DNA of 64,000 bases from Ciona savignyi (GCA_000149265.1 CH000159.1:204552-268551); one strand, 5' to 3'; positions 1 through 15,900 are shown, numbered from the stretch's first letter. Notes: a model not told the origin generated them from the letters alone. Numbers and translations are program-made.

Positions 1-3000
1 TCTGCTCGATATTCCGTTTGCTTATAATTAATTATAAATATAGCGAATCAGTTTAGTTAAAGTTCGGTCGTTCGAACTATACCTCTTGCTATTTAAGTTT
101 GTCCTGATGGTAATGCAACTTTCCGTTTGATCGGATTTGTTTGAAGTGTGTCTTTTTACGAAATGTCTACTAGTGCTTTAACATGTACATCCAATGAATG
201 CTATTTTCAACAGAAATAAATATGCCTTTGTCCAACCTTAGAAATGACTGTATACGTATTGTTAAGCAGTTTTCTTTTAGTTTTTTAAAAATACGCCAAA
301 TTGCGTGGTGAATAGATCCTAAAAGCTTCGCGGTAAATCTCCGTTTCCTTACGGTTGGTTGTGACTTGTTTACATTTAGTTTTCATTTATACAAAATAAG
401 CCCTAGAAGAATGACAGCCGAGACACAATGATGTTTAAAACCTTTTTAAACGATTATATTCTCTCTATATAATTTATTAATGGAATCGAAACTGCGCCAT
501 GATATAAAAATCAATTTGATTTTTTAAATATGGTTTTATATTTGGCAATGAGAGCTCTAAGTTATTTACTATATGTAACAGTGAAATACAGCAAAAGTTT
601 AAAGTAGATACCTCATACGAACAGGGAGGCATATATATCTCAGGTCGCAACCCACAACAAATTAAGTATAAACCCGACTAAACATTATTTCAAAGACCAG
701 TTGTTCTTATGACCTATACCCTCAAAACAGAGCCCCTTTGTGTGTGATGATGACATAATTTTGTTTCTATTTATAAAAACACAATTTGTGGCTGAAAATT
801 AGTTTAGTAAAAGCTTTAACCCAAAGTAGTTTTAAGTGCATCCGCCTAAGGCGCTGGGTAAAGGTTATGCGTATTGCGAATGATGAACAATGTCCATATT
901 GTTTAATTTTTAAAAAAAACTTATTATTCGTTATGTTATATTTTGACAGTTTGGTAATGTACTGTTTAATTTGAGTATAAAACAAAAAGTGGCCGAGAAA
1001 AAATGGCAGTTATGATAAATCTTTGTTTGTAAATAATTTCGCGCATTTTCAACTTGGTTTAATTCCTCTTTGTTTTCTTTTGTTTTTACCACCCTTCGTT
1101 CAAATATGCGGGTTTAACCCAAACAAATCCGCACAATTCAGTTATACTCTTCATCATCCATTCGTCTTCACAACAAATCCTCCAATCGCGTTTCACAATG
1201 TTAAATATGTCTACATAAGGTAAGGTTTACGCAGGGCTTTTTTATAACCTGAATAGCCATCGTCCTTTTGAAATATGTTGTAAATAACTATGTTTAAAAC
1301 AGTAACTTCTCTCATACCTATTTTGAGGAGAACAGTTCTAACCTGTTTCATTCACCCTTGTCTTACTCAAGTGCACATGTGGTGTTAATTCCCAAAGAAA
1401 CTTTACTATACGTCGTCTATCACCTTAGCTTGCATAGTTCTATTTTTAAATCCCTCAATGTACCATATTTCAAGACAATAATTATATTTTTGTTGAATGC
1501 GATTTTTGTGTTTATAGATATTAAGAGGGATGCTTTAATTGTCGCGAATGTGTCGACACGTGAAATTGAAATCTAATAGGACACTTATCTACTAGACCAC
1601 CCTGCTGTAGGCTATGGCATAATGAAATTTAATTAAGAAGTCGCAGTGACCTTGCGTTGCCGCTTGGCCTAATGCAATTTCCCATGTCGAACCATGGTTT
1701 CCCAACAACGGGAGATCCCTTGATTGACCGGCAGTGCCACCAATTTCGCTGAAGGGGTTTACGAAATTTCATCCGTAGCATTGGCTTAACCTGATCCGAA
1801 AACTAGCGCAATATTATTTGCTCAGCTACTTTTCTGAATGCCAACAGGTGTATTTAACTGAAGGGCAGGTGTGTGCCTACAATTCATTTGGATTACGGTA
1901 TGTTGTGCGTGCCTCTACAGTTAGAACCGGTTTGATAGATTTTGCAGAACGAACAAACAGAGTTTTTAGATGATTAGGTCAATACCATGCGATTAAAGTT
2001 TTATGGAAATTAGAGATTATTTTATTGATTTTTTTCTTAAGATATGCTATCATGTGCACTTTAGAAAATGATGATAAAATGGCAATCACCCAAGCGACGC
2101 ACACTGGCAGCATGATTCACTGTGTAAAGGTAATTGCTCGTTATTCAATCTACAAGCAACCTCTGAAATTTAAGAACGTAAATGGGCCTTTTGAGGCAAC
2201 AAGTTCAAAACTGTTTCCGAACGCGAAAGTGTGTGCTCTTTCGCTCGCGGACAATTTTTTGTATTAATTTACACAAATCGGTAGACATCTAGGCGTCCAG
2301 GTTTATTGGGGTGGCTTAGGATCGATTTGCTTGTTCGCCGGCATTTCCATTCAGCGGTAGATATGTAACAACCAAGGCGTTGTCCGCTTTCCCCCACAGT
2401 CCAGTACTTGGATACTTTGTAATAGTTTTGAATAAGGTCATACAGAGAACCCAAATTTAAAAAGCGCTTAAACCAGGATTAGGATTAGATTCTCTAACGT
2501 AGAGAAGTTTGATTGCGCCTAAATCGGCTGAATGTCAGATAGATCGAATCAATGTCAGATTTGAAGTTGGATAAGAACTGCACCAATGACCGTCTAGGAG
2601 GCAAGAGTCTTTCTGAACGAAATCCATCGTTTATTTTTAAATTCTTTAGATTCCTGTGCCAGACTAGTCCACGTAAGATGTGGTTGCACAATGTGATTAA
2701 CTCTGTATCAATTAGGAGCGCAAAGAACGCCACAAAAACAATGCCGACTAGACCTGCCAAAGAAAATGTTAGACCCACGCAGTCGTTTTGGATCCTTTTG
2801 AGGAAAAGTGCTCTTCTCTAAAGCGAGACATAAATTTCAGCACATTTTACAAAGTGCTAAGTATAGGATTTGTGATCATATCTTCCTCTTAAGGCTTTAA
2901 GCTGTTTTTCGCCAACTTAATTCTGCAACATTTTTATGTACAGTCAGACCTAATCCGCACAGTGCTCGTATAAAATTGTAGTTTCTTAGAGCATTGGTTC

Positions 3001-6000
3001 ACACAAAACTTGGCAGCGATAGGTTAAAGTATTTTCGGCAGTGGTTTAGCGTTCTCTTTACTCTCTGTAGTGGTTGAAAAGGCCAGCCGTGTAGCTTTCT
3101 TAATTCCGTAAAACAAACGAAGCGAGGCGATGCTCGTTTATAAATGACAAGCCGAAGTCTATTTAACCTTGTTTGTAAACAGATACAGAGATAGCTAGAC
3201 AAATATTGCTGATGCTATTACTGCTCTTAGGTTCAGGAAATATTGTCTTCCATTGAAATGTAACTTTGATGACGAACTACCCAAGAAATGTAAAGACTTG
3301 TACCCAGTACATTTGTCTGTTGATGAGCTCCGTAGTTAACCTGATAAATTTATTTGCAGTTTGTTTTATAGCGATAATTTGTTTTAATGATTATGCCCTA
3401 CTTCGTCAACTGTTTGTTCTTTGTGCTGACATTTCTTACAACATTCAAAACTGCGAGGTGTGTCCACGAGAGAAGAAATATCAACAGTGGCAATCGACCG
3501 CACGTTGGCGCTCGTGTACCGATTCTCAATTTCAGATTGCAGCAACAGTAAGTTTACTTTCATAATGGTTTGATAAACATTACACACCTTATATAAACAA
3601 GGAGAAAGTATAGATTTTCACCATTTCCTCTGACTGTTATTGTTCCGCTAGCTCATTTATAAGATTAACAAAAGAGCCATCGACCTGAAGACAGACATAC
3701 ACACAGAGTGTAATTAATTGCTTAGAGTGCTAGGTGGTGATATTTAACATCTTAATTCTTGTTTTTTTTTAAATTTTGCATTAGTGTGTCATTCTTTTTA
3801 TATTTACATTTATTTTGGGTTAAAACCCATATATTTTACGTGTTTTTTGCTAACGGAACAAAAGAAAACAAAACCACACTAAAGTAAGTCACGATAACTT
3901 ACATACATTATTGTGTCGTATCAAAAGCGTGACTGCTCAAAATGAAACTAAACATTTAATTAAACTGCTGTATCAGCAAGTGCTGGTGACTTGGTGAACT
4001 GAACTTTTGGATTTTACAATCTTGACCGAAGCCAAAATCAATAAAAGCAGGTTTAACTGCACTTAATTTCTCATGTTATCCTTCGTTTCAAGGTTTTGCG
4101 GTTAAAACACATTTTGGATGTCATTCGTTTTCGTTTTCATGACACGGCGTAGCTTTTACCAGCACGTGACGATTCCTGTACGCACAATTTTTCTCAGGTG
4201 TTTCAAACATGAAGATGGTGTGTGAAGGAAAAGTTTATTTAAACACACAATGCTGTGTATTAGCATATGTAATGCCGGTTACCAATACGGTCCAAAGTCC
4301 CTCTCAATAAATCAAAAAAGTTTCTCTGTAGGTCTATACATGTGGTATGCTATTTTATGTTTTACTAGAAGTGGGTCATATTATGAACCAGTGTTCTATC
4401 ACTTGACTGAATCAACCTGCTTTTGTGGCAGCGTTAATTGACTCGATTTGCTGTTTTAGTCGTGCCCTTCTTTTTGGGCTCGTAATTTTGTGCGCATGTC
4501 TTCCGCTGCTGTGGTTACGATGTCTCTATTGTTCTATACCGTTTACTAAATTTCTTATGCGCATAAGGCACGATATACGACAATGCCGACCATACCACAT
4601 ATCCTGCATTTGAGGTGTGGCCGGTACTGGTTTTTAATCGACGCCGCAAAACGCACATTTAATTCGTTTTCCACTTTGGAATCTAACAATTTCGGGGCTC
4701 CTGAGAAAACAAAGTGCAGGTTGCGTAGCTTCCGTTATAAAATGCAATGCCAATCCGCAACCACAACTTTGCGCGGGAAAAATTTCCGGTATGTTGCTGA
4801 CAGACCATGTTTTGCAGCTTCCGTTTACTTCATACTTTTTGAACTAGATTGGGTTTTTAATTATTAGGGCCATCCTCTCGTTATCCTTCACTGAAATAGC
4901 AATATATTAGCATCAATTTAAATTCTAAAGTCACTTCACTATATGCGTTGTATTTTCACATTTAACTGGACCTTTAAAACGGCTCAGCGTAATGACCAAA
5001 TCCGTATGCATTTATTACACAGTTTAAATGGCAAAGTGATCTCTCGCGGCTACAGTGACACAATGAATCATCGATCCCAATCCTTCGCTGTGGCTTTGCA
5101 TTCATAACTGCGGATCAGCATTATGCTATAATACTTTTCCACTTGGCGAATTACTCATAGTCTGCCAATACCATCACAAATGGGACAACCTCTCGACCAA
5201 AGCACATTCTTAAAAGTGTAAGGTTTCAACTTCAAATAGTTTTGCACAGATTTTGGGATTTACTGGCGCCTAGGTTGAACGAAAGTGGAAAGTCATAGGG
5301 CACCCTGCAAATTAGACCGAAATATCTTTTCGTGTGCGATAAACCGACGCAGATTTCCTTGGATTTGTGCGTTTTCTATGGTTTTGTGGAACTTAGGAGA
5401 GTTGTAAAACCGGTACTTTGCAGTATGGAAACATGCCACATAGCAATCAAAAATCTGAGGCAACCCAGACTATTATAAACGGTTATCGTTACAATTCTTA
5501 TTCATGTGGTGAAGTAAGACATGGTGTTTTACGAGAAGTCAGATCGCGTGCAAGGCCTTGTTTTTTTCTTCGAATGTCCGGGTACGAAGTGTACAAACAC
5601 CGGTATACTGTTTGATTTCACACGTCATTCAGACCCCCCGTACCATTGCTAAGTTCGTTGGCTTGCTCTAATCGTAAATCCTATTGTATTTTAACGACTC
5701 TACACTCGGCCAATGCGAAGTAAGCCATGGCCTTACGATTGCAGCACTTACCATGCAAAAAGTCGCAGTCGATTACAATACACTGGGCTAATCAATGTTA
5801 CGCAGTCATTTGTTTCATTCGAAATGGGCATTCGTTTCCGGTGCAACACGTCAAACTATACGTCGACCTGTTCTGGAAATACCATGACATTTCCCGCTCC
5901 GTTCATTGACCGGCGGTTTGGCGTTTCTCACAAATTTCATTGCGATTTCATGGTTTTCCGTCGAAATACTTTTCTAGTTCAATTACTATATGTTATACAA

Positions 6001-9000
6001 AAAAAGCATTTTAGAAATAAAGAAAATGATCGGTATTGCCACGAAAGCAGTATCTAAAGTTGCAAACAGAGCAGGATTTTATTGTAATATGTTCAGACTC
6101 AGGGAAATCTAGACTGTAAGGTCTTTTGTGGTGGGCGCTACGATCGTGTTCTACAGTGTGGATATTCAAGATCAGCTAGACTTTCTTTATTGTCGACAGC
6201 CAAGAGCAGTCCTTGACGCTTTAAAATCCTGTAGATTTGCACTTCGTTTATTTAAACTACTGTTGCTTTAGAATTGGTGTCAAGGCCACTTGTAACTATG
6301 TTTTCCTTCTCCGCACAACATTGTGATATATTAGCCAATTACGTTGGCAACAGCTGTTCAAGAGGGCTGTGATGACTAATCGTTTCAGAAAGAGTTTGTG
6401 CTTTCCTTTGATGATAAGTTTGTGCATCGCTTTCCGCAAATACACCGGTGCTAATGATTTCTGTTAGCAAATAGGCACTTTGATTTACAAACCGATATAA
6501 ATTACTTTAAAGACGCCGAAACTTCCTAATTGTGTGATTAATGACACCAAAGAATAACGAGTGGTTTCTTCGTGTACGGTTTAATTTGACTATCTGTTTT
6601 GTTAACATGAAGTTGCTTTTATAATCACAATCACATGAGCATTTGTTGAACCCACATTATTTGCCCATAGTTAACAAGCAATACTCCGGCCCACTGGTGT
6701 TTGGGACTAGGTCATTGGTCAAACTGTTTTTATGCCACATGCTGGCGTGCGAGAGACAAACGAGTTTGTTTTACCAAACCTCTGTGTTTGGAAAGGAAAA
6801 AAAGTGAGGCCATAACTCGCCTTGCGCATTGTAGGTGTCGGCTATATTAGCTGGATACGTCGGGTTGTTCAGAATTGTGGTAAGAGGATAAAACCAATGC
6901 CATGTCGCGAATGGATGCCCAGGTTTGCTCCATGATTTTTTTCACCATATCAAGAAGAGAGTAACGAACAGAGATCAACAGAGTGTCATTTAATATGATC
7001 AGATAGTTTTTTTGCAAATGTCATAGTAATTTTAATATTTCAGAAAAAAACTTTAGTTTAGTATTTGAGAGGTGTACAAACCAGGAAGTTTTCTGAATTA
7101 ATTGCTCACTTTTGTGATAAATTGATCCGCTCAATGGAGCACTAAATATGTTGTGTTATCGAGTTTATGGTACAAGCTTTGATGCTTGGCGCCCACAAAT
7201 ACTTCCTCTGACAACAACTCTCTAGAGCGATTTGCTTTTTATCGGCGGATTCCATGGACGTAGTACAGAAAGACCAGGGCATCGAGTGGCCAGTGGCTAC
7301 CGGTGATCAGCAGACAAAAGAGAGCGAGTGTTTGTTTTGTCCGTGCACCACTGCTATTATCAGTATTAGCAGAGCTTTTTCATATTTTCGAATTTCGCTT
7401 TATGTTGATAAACCTACCATAAAGGCTCAGTGTAGATAGGGTGCATATGTGCCAAGTGTACATACAAGAGAATTCAGCTGGAACGCTGCACGTGTTGGCA
7501 TGCAAGTCGCAACATTTCCGTGGTCCAGTCTGTACAAGCCCTACAGTTATGGCTCAAGTAAATATATATTTAATGGCTGGCCCGGTGAATAGTTGACTTA
7601 AAGGTCTTCAAAATTAAAACTTTCTTCAAGCACATTTGAATTCAAGTTAAGCCTGTAATTGAATAACAGTTAGCCAGTAAATTGTGGCTTTGCGCGACAG
7701 CCTCAATAAAACTCTTTGTTGGGATAAAGTTAAGATTAGACGGATCTGAAAAAAAACTGGAAAACACATTCATCTCCCTTGAAGGGAACATTGCGCTTAA
7801 TTCCCTTTGGCGACTTCTTTGTACTTTACCTTTAAATCACTAAGAAAATATTTGCCGTGGTAAGATGTGCTGTATATATCTTTTATGTGACAATCAATCG
7901 GCTCTTCAACCCAAATGAAGCCTGAAAAGGCTTACCCTTTAAAAGGCGCAAACACATTGATGTCATATCTTGATGCGAACTGTTACACCCTATCATGACT
8001 ATCTCGTAAATCGTTGGACGATTATAGTTTTAAAGCGATATGTTTGCCCGACTAATCTTGTGCTCTGATTTCTGGCATTGTAAACACGGACCCCGTGCGA
8101 CCGCGAAGCTTCTTAAATGAAGCGTATAGTAATTGCCCCTACAAACAGCTTATAGAATCTGTGTACGAATTTAGTGAAACTCATACCTAGAAATCGATTC
8201 CTTGTCACCCCATATCTATGTTTATCACCCCCCTATACCAATAGTCTAATGTTGTTATCCATACTTCGCCTGTCGGATTTACATTCATTGCTCTTGGTCA
8301 ATTTGGGATGCTTGTCTGGTAAATTTTAACAATCGCTACTTTTGCACCAAACGGTTCGCCGGATTAAAATGATAAAAGTCTGCCGGATCAACATTTTAAA
8401 CGACGTAGACGCACTTTTCCTGTGTCGATGCGATGCGATAGTGTAATTTGATCGTTGTAATTTGAGTTATAAATTGTTATACACAAATGCCCTAAAGGTG
8501 ATATATTGGCCCGTCGTCTTAGTGGTGTTAAAACACTTTATTGAAATGCATTGAGCTTGGTCAATTTTACCCGTCAAATATTAGCATTGTCTCATCTCTT
8601 GTCCAGCACCACACATCCTTTGGTGCTGGGTATCTTTGAGCGCTCTCTAAAGTCATTATCTCTTCAGATGGTTATGTATCAAATCCACAATGAGGACGTT
8701 TATTTTGTTGCCCAATATGCGGACAAATACCGGTCGGCTTGCGGTCGTTAATCAGTAATCTCGACGCAATTGGCAAATGAATCGATTCAGATTTATTGTT
8801 TGGACAAGTTAATGATTCAACTGCGAGAACAAGAACCGAGAATTTCAATCACAGGTGGAGACTCTCCTCGTAAATTCTCGACACTTTCCCGCCCATTGTT
8901 GTTTGATATAAAACCGGTCAACTTCGGGCTATTCATGGTTGGATTTGATGTTATTCGTAAAGATGTATATTTACTCTAAGCCGTCGCCGCCCTTTTCCGT

Positions 9001-9040
9001 TCCATGACTTATAAAACAAGGGACAATGGGTGAGAATCTA
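1..9040. other. Region without a recognisable gene
   Basis: About 9 kb of AT-rich DNA with only short open frames (up to 114 codons at 5713-6057). None shows a domain, a signal peptide or credible splice-linked neighbours. A tRNA A-box-like stretch occurs on the minus strand near 1600-1620, but no convincing B box follows it. I see no tandem array, rRNA or complete tRNA. It could be intergenic DNA, or an intron or regulatory domain of a neighbouring gene. Confidence 0.6.
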
Positions 9041-9044
9041 TTGT

Positions 9045-9140
9045 TCTTGGGGTTAGATGGACTTGAACCGTCCTGCGTAAACAACGCTAAATCGACCGTT
9101 ACCGAGCGCCGCTTATCCACTTGCCCTGCCAAGCAAGCCA
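9045..9140 (-). mobile_element. tRNA-like SINE head or tRNA pseudogene
   Basis: Read on the minus strand, this stretch has an A-box-like AGTGGATAAGCGGC and, about 45 bases later, a B-box-like GGTTCAAGTCC followed by CATCTAACCCC. The T-arm nearly pairs, but the sequence upstream of the A box does not pair with the 3' end. It is therefore not an intact tRNA gene. A SINE head or a decayed tRNA are both possible. Confidence 0.45.
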
Positions 9141-12100
9141 ACTATACAGCAAAACAACAAACGTTCCAATACATCATCGCTTTAACCAGATTCACACACA
9201 ATTCAGTGTTTTAATTGATGGTTTCGTGACTTGTTTAGAGTCACACTTTTAAAGCTCATACATGTCTGGCTTAGTTACACTCTATTTGACTTTCGTCATA
9301 GAGCAAGCCCGCTGTGGGAGAAAGTAAGCGTACACTTACCTCAACCATACGTCAACTTTGATTCGCCAGTACGTCATAATATAACTTGATGATATAGGTA
9401 AAAATTAAGAGAATGTTTAAAACAATTGTCTGCGATTGATTCCCAATTGTTTGCATCCAGTCGTAACATCCAAAGATGCCTGAACGAGTACGTCATAATT
9501 AATCTCTAAGCCGTTTTAACACATTAATCCCCCATTTCCCCTGTTAATACCCAAGAATTAAAAGTTCCACTTTTTGTTAGTAATTCGTGGCAGCTAATTT
9601 TGGAGATTTTATTGTTCAATTCTCAAATTGTTCGGCTGAGATCTTTAGTGAGATAATCCAAGTGTCACCCTTCGCTAAACACGTTCAGCTTACTATCACT
9701 TAACCCCGAAAAGAAGCTCAGCTTCACGAATGCAGGCGCATGCCTGCATTGTTGTTTGCATTTCCTTCCAAAATCACTAATTTTCTTTACCCGAGATGGA
9801 TTTTGTGTACCGAGAAACCGACACTGGTTGGTGTAACCGAAAACGCAACCTTGAAAACAATTTATTAGAACGGCCGTGGAGTGTATAATTTTCGCAAGTA
9901 TATAGTTAAAAATAAACTATAATTCTCCTATAGCATTTGGAAATAATTAGTATATTGTAAATTTACCGATAGTGATATGTAAAAATGAGCATAAATCCGT
10001 GTTTGCCTAAAATTGGGCGTTTATCCCAGAGCATCCATTACTAATGTTTGGTTTAGTAATCCGATGGATTATACGCTAAAACTCGCTTGTCTGTCTAAAT
10101 CCCCGTCCACAAAAGCACCCCGCATGTATGATTGAGGCCCTCCGCGATTTATCGCCCCATTGATGGGGCCGCTTTGTAAAAGGGGCCATCAAACGAATCT
10201 GATTTTTTACTAGACACGGCTCAGTGATTTCAATTCAGGGTTACTTGAGATCTATATACATATATTTCTCTAGTACAGAACTAAGGGTTAACGTTAAAAT
10301 GCGTATTCAAACTTACCTTAATTGCCTATATTAATATTATTCGCGTGTAATATTCTGTGTTTAGAGAATGTGAACACACAAACTTTTTCTTTATACCTCA
10401 AGTGATTATAAGAAAGACATAAATGTTGGACAGCTTTAAAAAGTTTAAACAAGAAAGCTTTTTATCACTTTCCAACCAAGAGCTGATTACTATATTAAAT
10501 TCGTCTTTGTTTTAAAGTATAATAATTATGATTCCACTATGTAAGTTATAATCACACCCTGTAACGTAACATCCTATTCTACTCTAACTGTAGAATATTC
10601 AAACAATCGCAAACTTGTCGCTGGCAACTGTTTCACTGTGTGTGGGTTCGGTTAAATATTTGTTCTACCGTTTTTTTATATTTAAAGGGTTTCCGGCCAC
10701 ATAAATGCTTTAACGTCAAGCACAACAATGTATGGTCTGTAGTTTACTATAAGGAAAGCATTGTTCAATTGAAATTAGAACTTTAATTGCCGGGGAGCCA
10801 TATCGGAAAGTTTAAGGTGTCGAGTAGCAATATTGTGTTTGATATTTACTTTATCGGCGTATAGCGTGAAGTAAACTGATCCCCTTGGTCCGCAGGTTAC
10901 AAACACAAGTGTATTCTTTGTTACTTCTCTGTTTGTTTTTTCGGGGAAGAAAAGTCAGTATGTCCGAGTTGACTGATATTATTTTGAAAGCTCAGGTGTC
11001 CCAAGTAGTGAGTGTATCCGTGCACCAAAGCAGGTAACCCGTATCGGACAGAAAAGAAAGTTTGCTTGTGGCCCGGAAACGTTATGGGGCTTTGAATAGG
11101 TGATCAGTTTAGCGACTAATGGAAGTTGGAGCGTAACACCGCGAGATTAGATAATCCGACACAAACGGCACGTATCGCCTCTAACCGCTGAACAAATGAC
11201 GTGAACCCTTGCGGTAAGACTAAATACGGGTCCAAGACCACACTCTTGTCTTATGGTCATATTTCAGACTAAAAGAACAGAAAAGATACGAAAGAACTGG
11301 ACTGTTGTTTTTATTCGGATCTAATATCCTTTAAAAGTTACTATGTATGGCATAAGGGAAGGTGATGATTACATTTTCAATAACGTTTTTTTACTCGGTT
11401 CAGATTGAATGGAGTCTAATAACGGTCGACAACACAACCGCCATTCAACCAATGGTGGGGTATATTGCGCCATCATGTTTTAAATTTTATTTAATAATAA
11501 TAAAAAAGCATGTTGAATGTCTAAACGAAGTAAGTGGATCTTTTCAGTATGTTTATTACTCAATATATTACATTCAGACCATTTGATTTAGTAAAAAATT
11601 ATGAATATATAGTACGGCTATATACCTAGCAATGTGACTTGTATTTTAAACCGCCAACTGTTTCATATATTTGCCGAAGCAGTTAATCGTATACAAATAT
11701 TCAATTCAAAATGCCCCCAGATTGATTAAAATAACAATGATTTTACACTTACAAAACCTTTTGTATTTGTTCAAATAAATTAAACGATAATACTGACACT
11801 TTTACTGCGTACTTTAAAAGTAAATTCCCAGTTCTGTTATAAGCTACATTAATCAGCACAAATACTGTTATAACTGGCTGTCAAGTAGCATTGTTTTGAA
11901 TTGAGCTGCGTGAAAAAATAAATCATGCTTAGACAAAGCAGTCTTGATGGATGCAACTTTTGTACGAAGCGTTTGCTTTGTGTTGCATCTGTCCAGCAGC
12001 ATATTGAACTAATAACCAAGATGAGTTGTCTTCCTTTGCAGGATTTGCACGGTTTTGTGGTGAGTTGCTTAATGAGGGCTTGTCTTGTTGTTTTACCCTT

Positions 12101-12961
12101 GATAATGCACGCACGCATAATGCACGAAGTCTTTTTTTTTATCCTGATTCGGATGTATTTTTTTATTTTTTAAACGATAAACCACTACCGAAAGAGCATT
12201 TTCCATAAATAAATTGTGTTGGTTATTTATAATTATTCGAACTTAGTTTTACCTGTCCACGCACCGTACATTTCGTATCCCCTTACCCTTCCTGCTAAGC
12301 ACCGATTTTGTTCAACCTAAGCGGCTTAACGCGTCCTTAACGACGCTGGAATCCAAGCACCGGTTGCAACCAGTGCTATCGTAACAGTTTTGTCTTCCTA
12401 TGTTATCTAGCGGTATTTTGTTTTGTAACGGTTTTACAGAAGCTGTGAAAACTTATTTTGTCACATGACACCCCGCGAACTCGTGGAAATGTTCTGCAGA
12501 GTAATCAGTTGTTTGTTTACCACGACTACAGTTACTAGGGATTTTAGTCGCAAATCTCTTTTGTGTGAGATGTATCTCTTAACAGGTAAATGATAACATC
12601 GATATTTAGCAACTACATGGAGGATTTACACTTTTCGTTTTACAAACTGACAATATCTGTAGTTTTCGCTTATCAGTGAAATAACCCTCTAATCTTTGTG
12701 CTATTTTAAGGTAATAGAGAAATCCTATACTTATAGAGGTTAGTGATTGTATACTTGGTGTTTTACTGTCACGTGTTAAATTTGGGTGTATTATTGTAAA
12801 CTTAGGTAAGAGGGAAGAGCCATCGGAAGTTATTAAACTCCATGACCGTTTAGAACCAGTTTACACGCTTGAACGAGTAAGAAGCACTTGGAGGTTGGAG
12901 AATTACACAAAACTACTAAAATAACAACTGCATCATCGACCAAAAGCGGGATGAAACGCTG
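9141..12961. other. Region without a recognisable gene
   Basis: No coding exon, RNA gene or clear repeat could be supported here. Overlapping short open frames on both strands at 11849-12208 have no domain or hydrophobic signature. The stretch directly precedes the first proposed exon of the ADAMTS-like gene, so the promoter and 5' UTR of that gene may lie here. I found no TATA box that would fix a start. Confidence 0.55.
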
Positions 12962-15900
12962 ATGAACAAAGACCACAATTCGCAATCTTCGTTTTCTGGA
13001 GTAATAATGAGATCGGAGGAGCACTCGGCAGTCCCACTCGAGGACCGGCAAGTACACTTAGCGGCTTTAGATTACTGGGCCAGTCATGTATGTTGTTATT
13101 GTCAATCGCTGCTGCTGGGGGTGGAGGAGTACATGGTTACGGTCGGGAGCAATTCGACGCAGGACGCTCACGTCAGCTGTACTTCAACGAGTAAACTTTC
13201 TTTTGCCCGAAGACGTCACCTACGGAATAAAAGGCGTGGGGCCGCTCAATCCGATCCAGATGAGTCTATCAACATGGAACCTGTCAAAGAGGAATCTGGG
13301 ACCTCGCAATCCGAGATCGATTTGTCACCACAGGTCACCGAAAATAGAACAGAGCATCGAAGTTCCACACTCTTGTGCTCCTATTATGGGACTTGTATTG
13401 GCAACGAACCACTCCCGGAAGTATCCCGTTCATATAGTTCCGCTATTTCGATACAAACTTCAGGAAAGCACCGACCCGCGTTGCGCCGGGGAAAAGTGAA
13501 GGCAAGAAAAACCAGTCGCCCTGCATCTGTTTCTTGGTTGAGTAGCCCGGTGTCTTTGCTGCATTTCTTTAGATTAACGGTCGTCCTCTTATTTGTACTG
13601 ATCCCCAGAGCAACGTACGGTTTGCCCATAAGGTGAGTTGAAGTGACAATATAGACATGTCGTAATGCGAAATAGATATGCTGCAAATACTAAAGCGTAT
13701 TTAATATACGCACATATGAATGTATATAGCAGTTTTTCTGCTGTTTGTTCAATTTGTACGAAAAGTCGATTTTTTCACAGCCGTATCTATTAATTCATAA
13801 TATATCTTGTTTATAGAATAAATTTATACTTATGTTATTCTTCTTTTGGGTGATTTTTGTCATTGCATTATTTTTTTGTATTAGGAGATTATGAGATTTT
13901 ATTTCGAATTTAAAGATTACGATTACCGCGATTTCCAGTGCCTCATGAGACACTTGTTGAAAGAAAATTGACCTGTTTAAAAGTAGTAGGCGTAATGTGT
14001 CTGCACTTACCAGGAAACAAACTAAATTGTTTCCGTTTTTGATGGAAATTTTACAGCTGCGATATTTATAGCAAGTACTAATGTATCTTGATTGGCTAAT
14101 TACATGCACACCGCAATAACTCTCTTCGTGAGCATAGCATCCGTATAATTAGTTGTGATTAGCCGAGTCATTTGGATTGCTTAAATGGACATACGAACAA
14201 TTATTACAATGAAAATCAATTAAGCCAAAAATATCTGAAACTAATTCCCAAAGGATTCGTTAATCTCATAATGTAGAGAGCATTCCTACTGAAGTGCGGA
14301 TCACCTGTAAACGATGTTGCGAGACATAGTAGACGATACTTAATAGCGCTGACGACATAACCAAATGGTGCCGTGTAGATAAATACGGCTTTTCGATCCC
14401 TACTTATCTGCGACTGGAAGGCTTCAAGTCTGTAATTTTTAGCCGTTTTCTTGCTGTATTACCCCGGGTGCCTTTGCAATTATGCGGCGTCAGATTTTTC
14501 GTTTGAAGATGAAAAAGTTGTAATAGTAACACCATAACGTTGGGTTGAGCACTTTGAAAACTACACTTCAAATCCCCGTCAAAGTTGTGTGGTTTGGTCG
14601 GTTTTGTTTCTCGCCATTTTTGTTTGTTTAACTTGCGGAAATAAAGACGACTCGGTTTACCTTTCGGCAAACATGCCTCACGTTTCCGGAGACACGGTCC
14701 CACCATTATTTCAAGCCTAATTAGCACCCGGTCGTTTAGAAATACGAACGGTGGCCCTTACCACAAAAAGCGGCAACAGTAATTGTGTGTGGACAGCTTA
14801 GCCACCAAATGGCAGTCCGCATCTGAGCCCTTGTTTGCAGACACTTTAAACTCGGTCTTTATCAGACTCGTATCAACGCCGCTCTGCATTCGTTTTGTTT
14901 GCTCGCTGTCGACGCATAAGAATACCTGCCGTGGATAACTATACCTACCGATGAATTTTGCTCCCCCACTTCGGTAGCCGGAACAAACAATATTTATTTG
15001 AAATGTCCCCAAACAATGGTCCCGTTGTTTTCTCAGAGACAGGAATTTAAATTGAATTTTATCGAACTGACTGGTCAAATGTGAGTTATTCTTTATTGTA
15101 TAGCACAATTTTGACCCTACCTAAGCTTTCTATTGAACAAAATCACCACATTCTGCCGCTGTGATGGATTATAGGCGATCGTGTTGTTACTACACCCATT
15201 TTGAGTGATTTCAGTCAGATTTCCGTATACTTACAAAACAAGTCGGCGCCTTTTCTTGTTTAAATAAAAGTGAATCACCTAGAGCGTAATTTAACCCACA
15301 AAGAAAGGTAATTTGGTTCTAACAGTGAGTCAATAACCCTTTAAATACCGGGAGGGGTCAAGCCCGTACAAGGGGTACTTGTTTAAAAAATATACACGTT
15401 CTTGCGTGCGTCTTAACCTGGGCCATGTCGGACTTTGAATGGACGTAAACCCCAAAACATTAACATGGGTCAAGTGCTCTTCAACCTCGAACGGACCTAA
15501 AGGTCATTATCGAGAACAACTACGCGCAGAGTAAATATTGCGCATTGACGGTAATTAAATATACCTAGAAGCTGTATTATAGGAATAAAATATATTGACT
15601 GTATTTCATCCCAGCGGGTATATGTACTGACCTACATATGCGTGCAACCTTTCGATGTACATTGAAGTATTTTCAAATTGGATTTAAAATGGTTTCCGTT
15701 GGAGCCCATGAGTGATTTTTAAAAGTGGATGATCTCAAATCTGCGGTTCACTGATCATATGCAAGCTGAAATGGCTTGTTGTTTCAGTCTACACGTTCGG
15801 TGTGGACACCGGTCAAGCAAATCCTTCTGCTGGGCCACCAACGGTTTATGGGATTTTTATATTCAAAGAATGACCCCAGTAATCCGATAATAATAATAAT